DNA of 44,935 nt from Tepidamorphus sp. (GTDB lineage Bacteria > Pseudomonadota > Alphaproteobacteria > Rhizobiales > Tepidamorphaceae), in NCBI GenBank assembly GCA_028280885.1, contig JANQKY010000032.1, positions 1 through 44,935 on the forward strand, read 5' to 3'. The position numbers and the translations under genes were made by a program. The notes beneath the pieces were generated by a model. That model was given only the letters and a program-made list of their open reading frames with translations. It was not told the origin of the DNA and ran no database searches. This document shows, in pieces, positions 7,373 to 16,911 of the stretch (position 1 is its first letter; each line of letters begins with the position of its first letter).

Positions 7373-7379
7373 ATGAAAC
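7366..7379. promoter_or_regulatory. Probable MarR operator overlapping the marR start
   Basis: GTTTCA-GA-TGAAAC is a 6-2-6 perfect inverted repeat that extends by further partial symmetry (ATAGTTTCA against TGAAACAAT, one mismatch). It covers the ATG of the MarR gene at 7373-7375. Length and symmetry suit a MarR-type dimer and suggest autorepression. Confidence 0.55.
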
Positions 7380-7927
7380 AATTGTCAACCAAATCCAACG
7401 CCATACCCGGCGCCACCCCGGTGGCCGATGAGCCCTCGACACTCGAGCCGTTGAATCTCGAAACCTTCCTGCCCTATCGCCTGATGATGCTGGCCGAGCA
7501 GGTCAGCCAGTCGCTGTCGCGGCTCTATGGCGAGCGCTACGGATTGAGCAATCCCGAATGGCGGGTGATGGCCGCGCTCGGCCAGCACGGCACGCTGACC
7601 TCCACCGAGATCGGCCGCAACAGCCGGATGCACAAGACCAAGGTCAGCCGGGCGGTGGCGGAGCTGGAAGGCAAGGGTCTTTTGCGGCGCGAGACGAGCC
7701 GCGCCGACATGCGGGTTGCGCATCTGACGCTGACGGAGACCGGCAGCCGCACCTATTTCAGCCTGGTGCCGCTGGCGCTTCAGTTCAGCGACAAGCTCGC
7801 CGGCGGCCTGTCGGAGGCCGAACGGGACGTGCTCGAGCGCGTTCTGGCCAGCCTGATGCAGCGATCGGACGCGATCGCCAGCGATATCGAGGCGGCGCTG
7901 TCGCGGCCGCAGGCCGACACGGATTAG
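7373..7927 (+). CDS. MarR family transcriptional regulator
   Basis: A 184-residue winged-helix regulator. Residues about 30-60 form the dimer helix (FLPYRLMMLAEQVSQSLSRL). The DNA-binding part is LSNPEWRVMAALGQHG, LTSTEIGRNSRMHKTKVSRAVAELEGKGLL, and a wing RRETSRADMRVAHLTLT. These regulators usually repress a neighbouring catabolic operon and respond to an aromatic ligand; the divergent FAH/MBL/monooxygenase operon is the obvious target. The start has no Shine-Dalgarno and lies inside the palindrome at 7366-7379. Downstream TTG or GTG codons (7382, 7421) are alternatives that would shorten the non-conserved N-terminal tail. Confidence 0.92.
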   Translation: MKQLSTKSNAIPGATPVADEPSTLEPLNLETFLPYRLMMLAEQVSQSLSRLYGERYGLSNPEWRVMAALGQHGTLTSTEIGRNSRMHKTKVSRAVAELEGKGLLRRETSRADMRVAHLTLTETGSRTYFSLVPLALQFSDKLAGGLSEAERDVLERVLASLMQRSDAIASDIEAALSRPQADTD

Positions 7928-7932
7928 CGGGG

Positions 7933-9177
7933 ATGGGTGCGCGCCGATTTCTGACAGGAACATTCGTATCCGGGGCGCTCGCCTCCGGCGTGCTCCTGTC
8001 CGGGGCGGCGACACCGGCGGCGGCGCAGAACTATCAGCTCTGCGTCAAGCTGGAAGCCCGGCTCGTGCAGCTCGACCGGCAGCGGCCCGGACGGTCGGCA
8101 CCGACGCGGAACAACTACGCCAAGGTGCTCGATCAGGCCTATCGCAAGCTCTCGACCGCCCGCCAGCAGGCCCAGCGCGCCGGCTGCAGCCAGCAGCAGG
8201 GCTTTCTGTTCTTCCGCGCCCCGCGGCCGCCCCATTGCCAGCAGCACGACCGGACGATCAAGCAGATCGAGGCCAATATCCGGACGATCCGCAGCCGCGG
8301 GCGGGCCGCCGCGCCGGCCAATACCGCGACGATCAACCGCGAACGCCGCAACATCCTGACCATGCTGGGTGAAAACGGCTGCGGGCCGCAATATGCCCGC
8401 TATGCCAGGGTGCGCCAGAACAATGGCCTCGCCGGGCTGTTCCTGCGCGATTACACCCGCGATCCCTTCATGGAGCGGCGCAGCGGCCACAGCGATTTCC
8501 ACGGCACCTACCGGACGATCTGTGTCAGGCAGTGCGACGGCTTCTTCTGGCCGATCAGCTTTTCCACCGTCCAGAGCCATTTCGCCCGCGACGAACAGAT
8601 GTGCCGGGCAAGCTGCCCCAACCAGACCGTCAACCTCTATGTCCACAAGATGCCGGGCGAGGCGACCGACAGCGCGGTCTCGCTTGGCGGCCAGCCCTAT
8701 TCGGCCGCGCCGAACGCCTTTCGCTACCGCGACGAATTCGTCGACGCGTGCAGCTGCCGGACGAATGTCCAGACGGCGGCGCTGGCGGAGCGGGTGGTCG
8801 TCACGCTGGCGGCCCGCGACGGGACGCTGCCGCAGGGCGGCGACACCGCGTCCAACCGCCGCGACCGCTGGGCCGGACTTGGGATCGACCGGTCGGGCGC
8901 GGCAAACCGGGACGCCTTCGCCGAACCGATCCGCCAGGCGATTGCCGGTTCGACCCCGATTGCCGGTTCGGCGCCGGTGCCCAGGCCGCGACCGGGCAAC
9001 GAGATCCCGGTCACCGGCTCGATCGCGACGCTGACCGGCCTTGAGGATTTCGAGGCGATCACCGCGCCGCAAACGGTCGCCGGCAGCGATGGCTTGGGCG
9101 GGGGCAGATCGGGCGGGGACAAGTCGGTGCGCGTCGTCGGGCCGGGCTTCACGCTCTACCGGTCAGCCGGCGAATAG
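7933..9177 (+). CDS. DUF2865 domain-containing exported protein
   Basis: A 414-residue protein with a signal peptide (about 1-32, cleavage after AAAQ). The middle is basic and helical, with several cysteines and a QARAGC-like segment. The DUF2865 core follows: [23 protein letters not shown], then a cysteine pair in [11 protein letters not shown], a tyrosine-rich LYVHKMPG and a CSC motif. The C-terminal third is proline/glycine-rich and probably disordered. DUF2865 proteins are common in Rhizobiales and of unknown function, probably in the cell envelope. It starts 5 bp after the MarR gene. Its last 29 bp overlap the end of gltX on the other strand. Confidence 0.87.
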   Translation: MGARRFLTGTFVSGALASGVLLSGAATPAAAQNYQLCVKLEARLVQLDRQRPGRSAPTRNNYAKVLDQAYRKLSTARQQAQRAGCSQQQGFLFFRAPRPPHCQQHDRTIKQIEANIRTIRSRGRAAAPANTATINRERRNILTMLGENGCGPQYARYARVRQNNGLAGLFLRDYTRDPFMERRSGHSDFHGTYRTICVRQCDGFFWPISFSTVQSHFARDEQMCRASCPNQTVNLYVHKMPGEATDSAVSLGGQPYSAAPNAFRYRDEFVDACSCRTNVQTAALAERVVVTLAARDGTLPQGGDTASNRRDRWAGLGIDRSGAANRDAFAEPIRQAIAGSTPIAGSAPVPRPRPGNEIPVTGSIATLTGLEDFEAITAPQTVAGSDGLGGGRSGGDKSVRVVGPGFTLYRSAGE

Positions 9178-10516
9178 CCGCGTCCCGGCCGATCAGCGGC
9201 AACAGCGCCTTCAGTTCAGGCCCCTCCCCGGCACCGGTGAGCGCGATCCGCAGCGGCTTGAACAGCCCCCGGCCCTTGCGGCCGGTCGCAGCCTTCACCG
9301 CCGCGATCCAGTCCGCGTAGATCGTTTCATCATCGACGGCCCAGTCACCGGCAGGCAGCAGGTCGGCGGCATCGGCCAGGAAGGCGCGATCCTCGTCCGC
9401 CGGCCTTTCGGCATCGCCCGGCAACGGACCCGTCACCCGCTGCCACCATCCCGACGCGTCGGACACATGGGCGAGATTGCCCCGAACCGCCGCCCAGAAC
9501 GCCGCGCCGACCGGTCCCGGCGCGATCCCCATCGCGACCAGTCGGTCACAAACGGCGTCATAGGGCAGGTCAGCGACGAGCCGGTGATTGAGACCGTCGA
9601 GTTCAGCGGGGTCGAAGGCTGCCGGCGCGCGCGACAGCCGGGCAAGGTCGATGCGGGCGGCAAGCTCCTCGAGCGAGGCGACCGGCTGCACCGCCTCCGG
9701 CGAGCCGATCAGCACGGCGAGGCTTGCCACCGCCATCGGCTCGTAACCGGCGTCGCGCAGCGACCGCAGTGACAGCGCACCGGTGCGCTTCGACAGGCCC
9801 TCGCCGCCGACCGCGGTCAGCAGATTGTGGTGGGCGAAGACCGGAACGGTCTGTCCCAGCGCCTCGAACAGTTCGACCTGCACGGCGGTGTTGGTGACGT
9901 GATCCTCGCCGCGGATGATGTGGGTGACGCCGAGATCGGCATCGTCGACGACGGAGGGCAGCGTATAGAGATAGCTGCCGTCGGCGCGGATCAGCACCGG
10001 GTCGGACAGGGCCCCGGCGGCGTAGTGCTGCGGGCCCCGGCACAGATCCTCCCAGGCGACGTCACGGTCTTCCAGCAGGAACCGCCAATGCGGCCGCCGG
10101 CCATCGGCTTGCAGCGCGGCGCGCTCGGCGCCGGTAAGGTCACGCGCGGCGCGGTCATAGACCGGCGGCAGGCCGCGGGCGCGCTGGCGCTTGCGCTTGC
10201 GATCGAGTTCGTCCGGCGTCTCGTAGCAGGCATAGAGCCGGTCGCCTGCGCGCAGGGCCTCGGCGGCGGCATCGTGCAGGGCGCGGCGCTCGGACTGGTG
10301 GACAATCACGTCGGGTTCGATCCTCAGCCAGGCGAGATCGGCGATGATCGCCTCGGCATATTCGGGCCGGCTGCGCTCCAGGTCGGTGTCGTCGAGGCGC
10401 AGGATGAAGCGGCCGCCGGTCTGTTTCGCAAACAGCCAGTTGAGCAGCGCCGTGCGGGCATTGCCGATATGCAGATAGCCGGTCGGCGAGGGGGCGAAGC
10501 GGGCGGTGACGGTCAT
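9149..10516 (-). CDS. gltX: Glutamate--tRNA ligase
   Basis: A 455-residue class I aminoacyl-tRNA synthetase. The HIGH motif is HIGN at residues 16-19 in the sequence [19 protein letters not shown], followed by [17 protein letters not shown]. The KMSKS-type loop is GLSKRTG at about 240-246. Alphaproteobacteria often carry two GluRS paralogues and use one to mischarge tRNA-Gln before amidation; which one this is cannot be settled here. It lies 18 bp downstream of nadE and is probably co-transcribed. The 3' end overlaps the convergent DUF2865 gene by 29 bp, with no terminator visible. Confidence 0.95.
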   Translation of the reverse strand: MTVTARFAPSPTGYLHIGNARTALLNWLFAKQTGGRFILRLDDTDLERSRPEYAEAIIADLAWLRIEPDVIVHQSERRALHDAAAEALRAGDRLYACYETPDELDRKRKRQRARGLPPVYDRAARDLTGAERAALQADGRRPHWRFLLEDRDVAWEDLCRGPQHYAAGALSDPVLIRADGSYLYTLPSVVDDADLGVTHIIRGEDHVTNTAVQVELFEALGQTVPVFAHHNLLTAVGGEGLSKRTGALSLRSLRDAGYEPMAVASLAVLIGSPEAVQPVASLEELAARIDLARLSRAPAAFDPAELDGLNHRLVADLPYDAVCDRLVAMGIAPGPVGAAFWAAVRGNLAHVSDASGWWQRVTGPLPGDAERPADEDRAFLADAADLLPAGDWAVDDETIYADWIAAVKAATGRKGRGLFKPLRIALTGAGEGPELKALLPLIGRDAAIRRLTGRA

Positions 10517-10534
10517 CTGAGGGCGGTCTTGTCG

Positions 10535-12196
10535 TCAGACGGAATCGCGGAAGCGGTTGACGATCGGATAGCGCCGGTCGCGGCCGAAATTCTTGCGGGT
10601 GATCTTGACGCCCGGCGGCGCCTGGCGGCGCTTGTATTCGGCGACATAGAGCATGTTCTCGATCCGCGCGACGAGCGCGGGATCATGGCCGCGCTCGGCG
10701 ATCTCGGCGATCGACTGATCGTTTTCGACGAGCCCCTCGAGGATATCGTCGAGCACGTCATAGGCCGGCAGCGTGTCCTGGTCGGTCTGGTCGGGCTTCA
10801 GTTCCGCCGACGGCGCCTTGGAGATGATCGCCTCGGGGATAACGATACCCCCCGGCCCCAGACAGCCCTTCGGCCGGTTGGCGTTGCGCCAGGCGGCGAG
10901 GCGGTAGACCTCGGTCTTGTAGAGATCCTTGATGGGGTTGAAGCCGCCGTTCATGTCGCCGTAGAGCGTCGAGTAGCCGACCGAGATCTCCGACTTGTTG
11001 CCGGTGGTCACCACCATCGGCCCGAATTTGTTGGAGATCGCCATCAGGATGGTGCCGCGCGCCCGCGACTGGAGGTTCTCCTCCGTGACGCCGGCCGGCA
11101 TCCCGTCGAACATCGAGGCGAGCGCGGTCGTGAAGCCGTCCACGGCATCGACGATCGGCACCGTGTCGTAGCGCACGCCGAGCGCCTCGGCACATTTTGA
11201 GGCATCGGCGAGCGAGGCGTTCGAGGTATAGAGATAGGGCAGCATCACGCACTGGACCCGGTCTGAGCCCAGCGCGTCGACGGCCATTGCCGCGCAGATC
11301 GCCGAATCGATGCCCCCCGACAGGCCGAGCACGATGCCGGGAAAGCCCGTCTTCTCGACATAATCGCGCAGGCCCTGCACGCAGGTGAGCCACATCAGCG
11401 TGTCGTTGTCTTCAAGGGTCGCCATCGGCCCGTCGACACAATGCCAGCCGGCATCGCCGCGCACCCAGCGTGTCAGGCAGACAGTCGCCTCGAAGGCCGG
11501 CATCTGGAAGGCCAGCGTGCAATCGGACTGCAGGGCGAAGGAGGCGCCGTCGAACACCAGTTCGTCCTGGCCGCCGAGCTGGTTGACATAGATCAGCGGC
11601 AGCCGCGATTCGGTGACGCGCTGGACGGCGATGTTGAGGCGCAGGTCGTGCTTGAACTTCCACCAGGGCGAGCCGTTCGGCACGATCAGCAGTTCGGCAC
11701 CGGTCTCCTCCAGGCACTCCACGACCTCGTCGCCCCAGATGTCCTCGCAGATCGGGATGCCGAGACGAACGCCGCGAAACGGCACCGGTCCCGGCAATGG
11801 TCCGGCCGCATAGACCCGCTTTTCGTCGAAGGGACCGTAATTGGGCAGATCGACCTTGAACCGGGTCGCGGACACCCGACCCCCGTCGAGCAGGCAATAC
11901 GCATTGTAGACCGACATGTCCTCGGCCCAGGGCGCACCGATCAGCACCGCCGGGCCGCCGTCGGCGGTTTCGGCGGCCAGTTCTTCCACCGCCTCGCGGC
12001 ATTCGGCGATGAAGGCGGGCCTGAGGACGAGATCCTCCGGCGGATAGCCGGACAGGAACAGTTCGGAGAAGACGACCAGGTCCGCGCCGCGTTCAGCCGC
12101 CTGCCCGCGCGCTTGCCGGGCAAGCGCGAGATTGCCGGCGACATCTCCAACGGTTGGATTGAGTTGCGCGCAGGCTATTGCCAGTTCATTGACCAT
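10535..12196 (-). CDS. nadE: Glutamine-dependent NAD+ synthetase
   Basis: A 553-residue two-domain enzyme making NAD+ from deamido-NAD+, ATP and glutamine. The N-terminal nitrilase-type glutaminase has the triad Glu45, Lys114 and Cys150 (FSELFLSGY, RFKVDLPNYG, PICEDIWGD). The C-terminal synthetase has the P-loop SGGIDS at 293-298 and STLYGDMNGGFNPIKDLYKTEV further on. The open frame continues 98 codons upstream, but homology starts at MVNELAIACAQLNP, so I set the start at 12196. Length fits the family. It sits between a Nudix gene and gltX. Confidence 0.95.
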   Translation of the reverse strand: MVNELAIACAQLNPTVGDVAGNLALARQARGQAAERGADLVVFSELFLSGYPPEDLVLRPAFIAECREAVEELAAETADGGPAVLIGAPWAEDMSVYNAYCLLDGGRVSATRFKVDLPNYGPFDEKRVYAAGPLPGPVPFRGVRLGIPICEDIWGDEVVECLEETGAELLIVPNGSPWWKFKHDLRLNIAVQRVTESRLPLIYVNQLGGQDELVFDGASFALQSDCTLAFQMPAFEATVCLTRWVRGDAGWHCVDGPMATLEDNDTLMWLTCVQGLRDYVEKTGFPGIVLGLSGGIDSAICAAMAVDALGSDRVQCVMLPYLYTSNASLADASKCAEALGVRYDTVPIVDAVDGFTTALASMFDGMPAGVTEENLQSRARGTILMAISNKFGPMVVTTGNKSEISVGYSTLYGDMNGGFNPIKDLYKTEVYRLAAWRNANRPKGCLGPGGIVIPEAIISKAPSAELKPDQTDQDTLPAYDVLDDILEGLVENDQSIAEIAERGHDPALVARIENMLYVAEYKRRQAPPGVKITRKNFGRDRRYPIVNRFRDSV

Positions 12197-12273
12197 CGTT
12201 GCGACCTCGCCGCCATGCCGTCCGCCCGCACCCTTCCCGCGGTGCCGGCCCGAACCCGTCCGGCGGACATGCC

Positions 12274-12873
12274 CTAACCGTTTGCCGTTTCGAACAGATC
12301 GGGCCGCCGCGCCTTCAGCCGGAAGATGGCGACCGCCGATTTCGAATCGGTGATGTCGCCGTTTTCGGCCATGCGGCCTATCTCCGACATAGGCAATTCG
12401 TGGACCTCGATCAATTCCGCTTCCTCGTCGAGCCCGCCGGTCGCCGACGATGGCGGTGTCGAATAGCGGCCCCAAAAGAGCTCGACGCATTCGCGCACCA
12501 GACCCGGCGAGGCATAGGACTTGCCGAGCGCCTCGATATCGCCGATCGCGACGCCGGCCTCCTCCTCGGCCTCGCGCGCGGCACAGATGCGCGGTGCTTC
12601 ATCGTCGAGCAGCCCGGCGGGAATCTCCCACAGCCACCCGCTCTCGCCGTCGAGAAGCGGGGCGACGCGGAACTGACGGATCAGGATCCCGGTGCGGCGA
12701 CCGGGATCGACCGGCAGGATCGCCGCGGCATGGCCATGGAAATGGATCTCGCGATCCATCCGCACGGTGCGGCCCTTCCACTCGGCCTGAAGCGTGTAGC
12801 GGTCGACCCTGATGAAGCCGCGGAACAGCGGCACTTCCGCGACGATCCGCGGCTTTGTGTTCGCAGCGCTCAC
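12274..12873 (-). CDS. Nudix hydrolase (ADP-ribose pyrophosphatase type)
   Basis: A 199-residue Nudix protein. The box reads GLLDDEAPRICAAREAEEEAG, preceded by WEIPA as in ADP-sugar pyrophosphatases. There is one residue fewer than usual between the first glycine and the first glutamate of the G-x5-E-x7-RE-x2-EE pattern. I choose the GTG at 12873, which follows GGGAGG at a 5-base distance; a GTG 18 bp upstream is in frame but has no ribosome site. Likely substrate is ADP-ribose or a related nucleoside diphosphate sugar. The nadE gene 77 bp downstream suggests a link to NAD turnover. Confidence 0.88.
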   Translation of the reverse strand: MSAANTKPRIVAEVPLFRGFIRVDRYTLQAEWKGRTVRMDREIHFHGHAAAILPVDPGRRTGILIRQFRVAPLLDGESGWLWEIPAGLLDDEAPRICAAREAEEEAGVAIGDIEALGKSYASPGLVRECVELFWGRYSTPPSSATGGLDEEAELIEVHELPMSEIGRMAENGDITDSKSAVAIFRLKARRPDLFETANG

Positions 12874-12919
12874 GGATGCCTCCCATGCCACCGAAGCGGA
12901 TCAGACCTCTTCGGAGGCC

Positions 12920-12967
12920 TGTTCAAGAGCCCTCCGGCTCGGGTGTTCAAGAGCCTTCCGGCTCGGG
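12920..12967. repeat. 24-bp tandem duplication at the end of the GFA gene
   Basis: TGTTCAAGAGCC(C/T)TCCGGCTCGGG occurs twice in direct succession (12920-12943 and 12944-12967) with one base difference. The second unit contains the stop codon and last codons of the GFA-family gene on the minus strand; the first is a spare copy in the spacer, just past the stop. A recent duplication that left the protein unchanged. Confidence 0.75.
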
Positions 12968-13357
12968 CTCGATCGCATAGACCGGCAAGCCGTCGCAGAG
13001 GTCGTAGTAGTCGCCCTTCTCGGCGGCATACATGTGCAACGCCGCCTTCAGGCCGGTCGGCTCGTCGATCGTCCCGGCCATCACCGAGACGGTATCGGCG
13101 CCGATGCGCTGCCAGAACATCAGCGAGCCGCAGATCCGGCAGAACTTGCGCACCGCGTCCGGCGTCGCCTGCCATTCCGACAGGCACTCGGCGCCGGAGA
13201 CGGTCACGTCGTCGATCGGGACCGATGTCGCGGCGACATAGTTGGTGGTCTGCCGCCGACAGCTTTCGCAATGGCAGTAGAACACCTCGCGCACGGGACC
13301 GCGCAGTTCAAACGACACGGCCCCGCAGGCGCATTTTCCGGTGCGAACCTCGCTCAT
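12947..13357 (-). CDS. GFA (CENP-V/GFA) family zinc-binding protein
   Basis: A 136-residue protein with the cysteine layout of the glutathione-dependent formaldehyde-activating family: GKCACGAV near residue 10, FYCHCESCRRQT around 27-38, and KFCRICGSLMFWQ around 70-82. These cysteines bind zinc. The family name is historical and the substrate of most members is unknown. The start at 13357 is 8 bp after the DAHP synthase stop, so the two are probably co-transcribed. No clear Shine-Dalgarno. A duplicated 24-bp unit covers the 3' end. Confidence 0.88.
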   Translation of the reverse strand: MSEVRTGKCACGAVSFELRGPVREVFYCHCESCRRQTTNYVAATSVPIDDVTVSGAECLSEWQATPDAVRKFCRICGSLMFWQRIGADTVSVMAGTIDEPTGLKAALHMYAAEKGDYYDLCDGLPVYAIEPEPEGS

Positions 13358-13365
13358 CGGCTGGG

Positions 13366-14766
13366 TCAGAACCCGACCACCGCACCGGCCGCCGCGACGT
13401 CCGGCCGAGGCGCAAGCGCGCGCGCCTGTTTCAGGTTGTCGGCGACCAGGAAGGCCAGTTCCAGCGCCTGGTCGGCATTGAGCCGGGGGTCGCAGAAGGT
13501 GTGATAGCGGTCCGACAGGTCGGCCTCCGAGATCGCATGGGCGCCGCCGGTGCATTCGGTGACGTTCTGGCCGGTCATCTCGATATGGATGCCGCCGGCA
13601 TGCGTCCCCTCGGCCTGGTGGACGGCGAAGAAGCCGCGCACCTCCTCGAGGATCCGATCGAACGGCCGCGTCTTGTAGCCGGTCGCCGCCTTGATCGTGT
13701 TGCCGTGCATCGGATCGCACGACCAGACGACCTTGCGGCCCTCCCGCTCGACGGCCTGGATCAGGCCCGGCAGGTGGTCGGCGAGCTTCTCGGCGCCGAA
13801 GCGGCAGATCAGGGTGAGCCGACCCGCCTCGTTGTCGGGATTGAGCGCATCGATCAGCCGCAGCATGTCGTCAGGCTCGAGCGAGGGGCCGCATTTCATG
13901 CCGATCGGGTTCCTGATGCCCCGGAAGAATTCGATATGGGCATGGTCGAGCTGGCGCGTCCGGTCGCCGATCCACAGCATGTGGCCGGAGGTGTCGTACC
14001 ACTCCCCGCTGGTTGAATCGACGCGGGTCATCGCCTGCTCGTAGCCGAGCAGCAGGCCTTCGTGGCTGGTGAAGAAATCCGTCGACCGGAATTGCGGCGT
14101 CGCGTCGGCATCGACGCCGCAGGCGCGCATGAAGTCGAGCGCCTCGGAAATCCGGTCGGCGATCTCCCTGTAATGGTGCCCCTGCGGCGAGTTGCCGACG
14201 AAGCCGAGCGTCCAGGAATGGACATGCTCGAGATTGGCGTAGCCGCCCTGGGCGAACGCGCGCAGCAGGTTCTGCGTGGCCGCCGACTGGCGATAGGCCA
14301 TCAGCATGCGCTGGGGATCGGGAATGCGGTCGGCCTCGGTGAAGTCCGGGCCGTTGATGATGTCGCCGCGATAGCTCGGCAGTTCCGCGTCGCCCTGCTT
14401 TTCGGTCGGCGCGGAGCGCGGCTTGGCGAACTGGCCGCCGATCCGCCCGACCTTCACCACCGGCATCGCCGCGGCATAGGTCAGCACCACCGCCATCTGC
14501 AGGAACACCCGGAAGAAATCGCGGATGTTGTCGGCGTGGTGCTCGGCGAAGCTTTCGGCGCAATCGCCACCCTGGAGGAGGAATCCGTTGCCGCCTGCGA
14601 CGCGAGCGAGCTGCTCCTTCAGCGCGCGCGCCTCGCCTGCAAACACCAGCGGGGGAAATCGCGAAAGCGTCGCCTCGACCTCGCTAAGGGCCTCAGGGTC
14701 GGGATATTCGGGGACCTGAACGATCGGCTTCGACCGCCAGCTCTCGGGGCTCCAGGCTTTCGACAT
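13366..14766 (-). CDS. Class II 3-deoxy-7-phosphoheptulonate (DAHP) synthase
   Basis: A 466-residue plant/microbial type II DAHP synthase, the first enzyme of the shikimate pathway (phosphoenolpyruvate plus erythrose 4-phosphate). It starts with the typical [14 protein letters not shown]. Family signatures include [11 protein letters not shown] (metal-binding cysteine), [23 protein letters not shown] and [10 protein letters not shown]. The open frame extends 20 codons further upstream, but homology and length support 14766. It appears to be the first gene of the minus-strand run through gltX and is divergent from the VIT1-type gene. Confidence 0.95.
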   Translation of the reverse strand: MSKAWSPESWRSKPIVQVPEYPDPEALSEVEATLSRFPPLVFAGEARALKEQLARVAGGNGFLLQGGDCAESFAEHHADNIRDFFRVFLQMAVVLTYAAAMPVVKVGRIGGQFAKPRSAPTEKQGDAELPSYRGDIINGPDFTEADRIPDPQRMLMAYRQSAATQNLLRAFAQGGYANLEHVHSWTLGFVGNSPQGHHYREIADRISEALDFMRACGVDADATPQFRSTDFFTSHEGLLLGYEQAMTRVDSTSGEWYDTSGHMLWIGDRTRQLDHAHIEFFRGIRNPIGMKCGPSLEPDDMLRLIDALNPDNEAGRLTLICRFGAEKLADHLPGLIQAVEREGRKVVWSCDPMHGNTIKAATGYKTRPFDRILEEVRGFFAVHQAEGTHAGGIHIEMTGQNVTECTGGAHAISEADLSDRYHTFCDPRLNADQALELAFLVADNLKQARALAPRPDVAAAGAVVGF

Positions 14767-14965
14767 GACACTACCAGACTGTTCCAGATGAAATCGGCAT
14801 GGTTCGCTTAGGGACAGGCGGCTCACCGAAACCGTCCGGTTGCGTCTTTGTCCCGTGGCGAGCGCGGGTTATACACACTCATGCCTTGACTGGCCAGAGG
14901 ATCCGGTCCGGTGATCGGGATCGGCGCCCTGGGCCAGGGGCACGTCGCCAGCGGCAGGGCTCGTC

Positions 14966-15685
14966 ATGCGAACCGAACACCGCCATTCCACCGACGCGAT
15001 CGCCGAACGGCTGGCGCGCGGGCCGAAGGTCAACTACCTGCGCGACTGGGTCTATGGCGGCATCGACGGCGCCGTCACCACATTCGCCATCGTCGCCGGC
15101 GCGGTCGGCGCCGACCTGTCGACCCGGGTCGTGCTGATCCTCGGTGTCGCCAACCTGATCGCCGACGGGTTTTCGATGGCGGCGGCGAACTATTCCGGCA
15201 CGCGGGCCGAAATCGAGGACTACGAGCGGCTGCGCGACATGGAGGAGCGGCATGTCGCGCTCTATCCCGAGGGCGAGCGGCAGGAAATCCGGCAGATCTT
15301 TCACAACAAGGGCTTTCGCGGCGGCCAGCTCGACACGCTTGTCGAGCTGATCACATCGCGCAAGGACCACTGGATCGACACGATGCTGACCGAAGAGCAC
15401 GGCCTTGCACCGATCCAGCGCTCGCCGTGGACCGCCGCCGCCTCGACCTTCGCCGCCTTCGTGATCTGCGGGGCGGTGCCGCTCGTTCCCTACGCCCTGG
15501 GCCTTACCGGCAGCGCCGTGACCGCGACGGCGGGGACCGCACTCGTCTTCCTTCTGATCGGCTCGGTCAAGAGCCTCTGGTCGACCGTGTCGTGGTGGCG
15601 CTCCGGCCTCGAAACGCTTGTGATCGGCATGGCAGCGGCGGGGCTTGCCTATGCCGTCGGGCGCCTTCTGGAGGGGATTCTCTAG
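14966..15685 (+). CDS. VIT1/CCC1 family membrane transporter
   Basis: A 239-residue membrane protein of the vacuolar iron transporter family. The signature is at the N-terminus: YLRDWVYGGIDGAVTTFAIVAG, then ANLIADGFSMAAANY. A cytosolic acidic/charged segment follows (about 85-145, rich in E, R and H), where members of the family bind metal, and then two or three more membrane segments (about 155-178, 185-203, 215-235). Bacterial members probably export Fe2+ or Mn2+. It is followed after 3 bp by an MgtE-type gene, so the two are very likely translated from one message. Confidence 0.9.
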   Translation: MRTEHRHSTDAIAERLARGPKVNYLRDWVYGGIDGAVTTFAIVAGAVGADLSTRVVLILGVANLIADGFSMAAANYSGTRAEIEDYERLRDMEERHVALYPEGERQEIRQIFHNKGFRGGQLDTLVELITSRKDHWIDTMLTEEHGLAPIQRSPWTAAASTFAAFVICGAVPLVPYALGLTGSAVTATAGTALVFLLIGSVKSLWSTVSWWRSGLETLVIGMAAAGLAYAVGRLLEGIL

Positions 15686-15688
15686 AAG

Positions 15689-16879
15689 ATGCCCGCTTCC
15701 ACAGACAGGATCGGCCGCAAGGCGCTGGCGGCGCTGTCCGACGACGCCGTGGTCGCGATGATCGAAACGGCTGAGCCGGACGACAGCGCCCGCTTGTTGC
15801 GCAGACTGCCGCCACGCCGGCGTGGCGCGATCCTGGCGCGGATTGCCGGCGACCTGCGCGACGACATCGCGGACCTGTCGCCCTATCCCGACACGGTCGC
15901 CGGCGGGCTGATGAACACCCGCTACGCCGACCTCGATGCGACGATGACCTGCGGCGACGCGATCCGCCAGCTCGCGTCAGAGGACCGGGCGGAAACCGTC
16001 AACATCGCCTTCGTGGTCGATGGCGACCACATCTTGCTGGGCTCCGTCAGCCTGCGCACCCTGATCAAGGCGAACAGATCAACCCCGGTCGGCGCAGTGA
16101 TGGATCGCGACGTCGACGCCGTCGACGTGAACACGCCCACTGAGACCGCCGCCCGCGTCCTGTCCCACAGCGGGCGCCCGTTTCTGCCCGTCGTCGATCG
16201 CGACAACCGGCTGGTCGGGATCCTGTCCTTCCGCGATGCCTTCGCCGAACTCGAGGAGGCGGCATCCGAGGACATGCAGCGCTTCACCGCGGTGACGGGA
16301 CCGACCGGCCCCGGCTATCTCGACCTGTCGGTGTGGCGTGACTTCCTGCGCCGGGCACCGTGGGTGCTGAGCCTGGCGATCGCGGGCCTGATGGCGGGCT
16401 ATGTCGTGCATGTCTACGAGGCCGCGCTCGAGGCGTTGGTGATCCTGGCGCTCTACATGCCGATGGTCGCCGATACGGGCGGCAATGTCGGCACCCAGAC
16501 CTCCGGGCTTCTGATCCGGGCGATCGCCACCGGCGAGATAACGCTCAGGAACGGCCCGACGATCCTGTGGCGCGAATTCCGCATCGGCATCCTGCTCGCC
16601 GCGATGCTGTTCGCCTTCGCCTTCCTCAAGGTCGTGTTCCTGTCCAACAATGCCGACGTGCCGTTCGGCCTGTCGCTGGAGATGATCGCGGTTGCGATCG
16701 GCATCGCGATCAGCGTTCAGGTCGTCTCCTCGGTCCTGCTTGGCGCGGTCCTGCCGATCGTCGCCATGGCGCTGCGGCTCGACCCGGCCGTCATGGCCGG
16801 CCCGGCGCTGACGACCAGCGTCGATGCGACAGGACTGGTAATCTATTTCGTCCTGACGACGACGATCCTGGGGATTTGA
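15689..16879 (+). CDS. mgtE: MgtE-family magnesium/divalent cation transporter (short)
   Basis: A 396-residue MgtE-type channel/transporter. The order is a shortened cytosolic N-domain (about 1-85), two CBS domains (about 85-200, with PFLPVVDRDNRLVGILSFRDA), and five C-terminal membrane segments with the pore signature YMPMVADTGGNVGTQTSG at about 255-272. Usual members are about 450 residues; the loss is in the N-domain, which normally helps sense Mg2+. The gene starts 3 bp after the VIT1-type gene. Transport of Mg2+ is expected, but other divalent ions are possible. Confidence 0.9.
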   Translation: MPASTDRIGRKALAALSDDAVVAMIETAEPDDSARLLRRLPPRRRGAILARIAGDLRDDIADLSPYPDTVAGGLMNTRYADLDATMTCGDAIRQLASEDRAETVNIAFVVDGDHILLGSVSLRTLIKANRSTPVGAVMDRDVDAVDVNTPTETAARVLSHSGRPFLPVVDRDNRLVGILSFRDAFAELEEAASEDMQRFTAVTGPTGPGYLDLSVWRDFLRRAPWVLSLAIAGLMAGYVVHVYEAALEALVILALYMPMVADTGGNVGTQTSGLLIRAIATGEITLRNGPTILWREFRIGILLAAMLFAFAFLKVVFLSNNADVPFGLSLEMIAVAIGIAISVQVVSSVLLGAVLPIVAMALRLDPAVMAGPALTTSVDATGLVIYFVLTTTILGI

Positions 16880-16911
16880 CGCAACACTTAAAAGAAAGGC
16901 GTCTACGCGCC

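Noticed and set aside
7558..7932. Longer N-terminus for the DUF2865 protein
   Set aside because: This part lies in another frame of the MarR gene; a signal peptide starts at 7933, so the upstream extension is not used.
12197..12490. 98-codon N-terminal extension of nadE
   Set aside because: It overlaps the 3' part of the Nudix gene and has no family similarity; the glutaminase domain begins at the codon at 12196.
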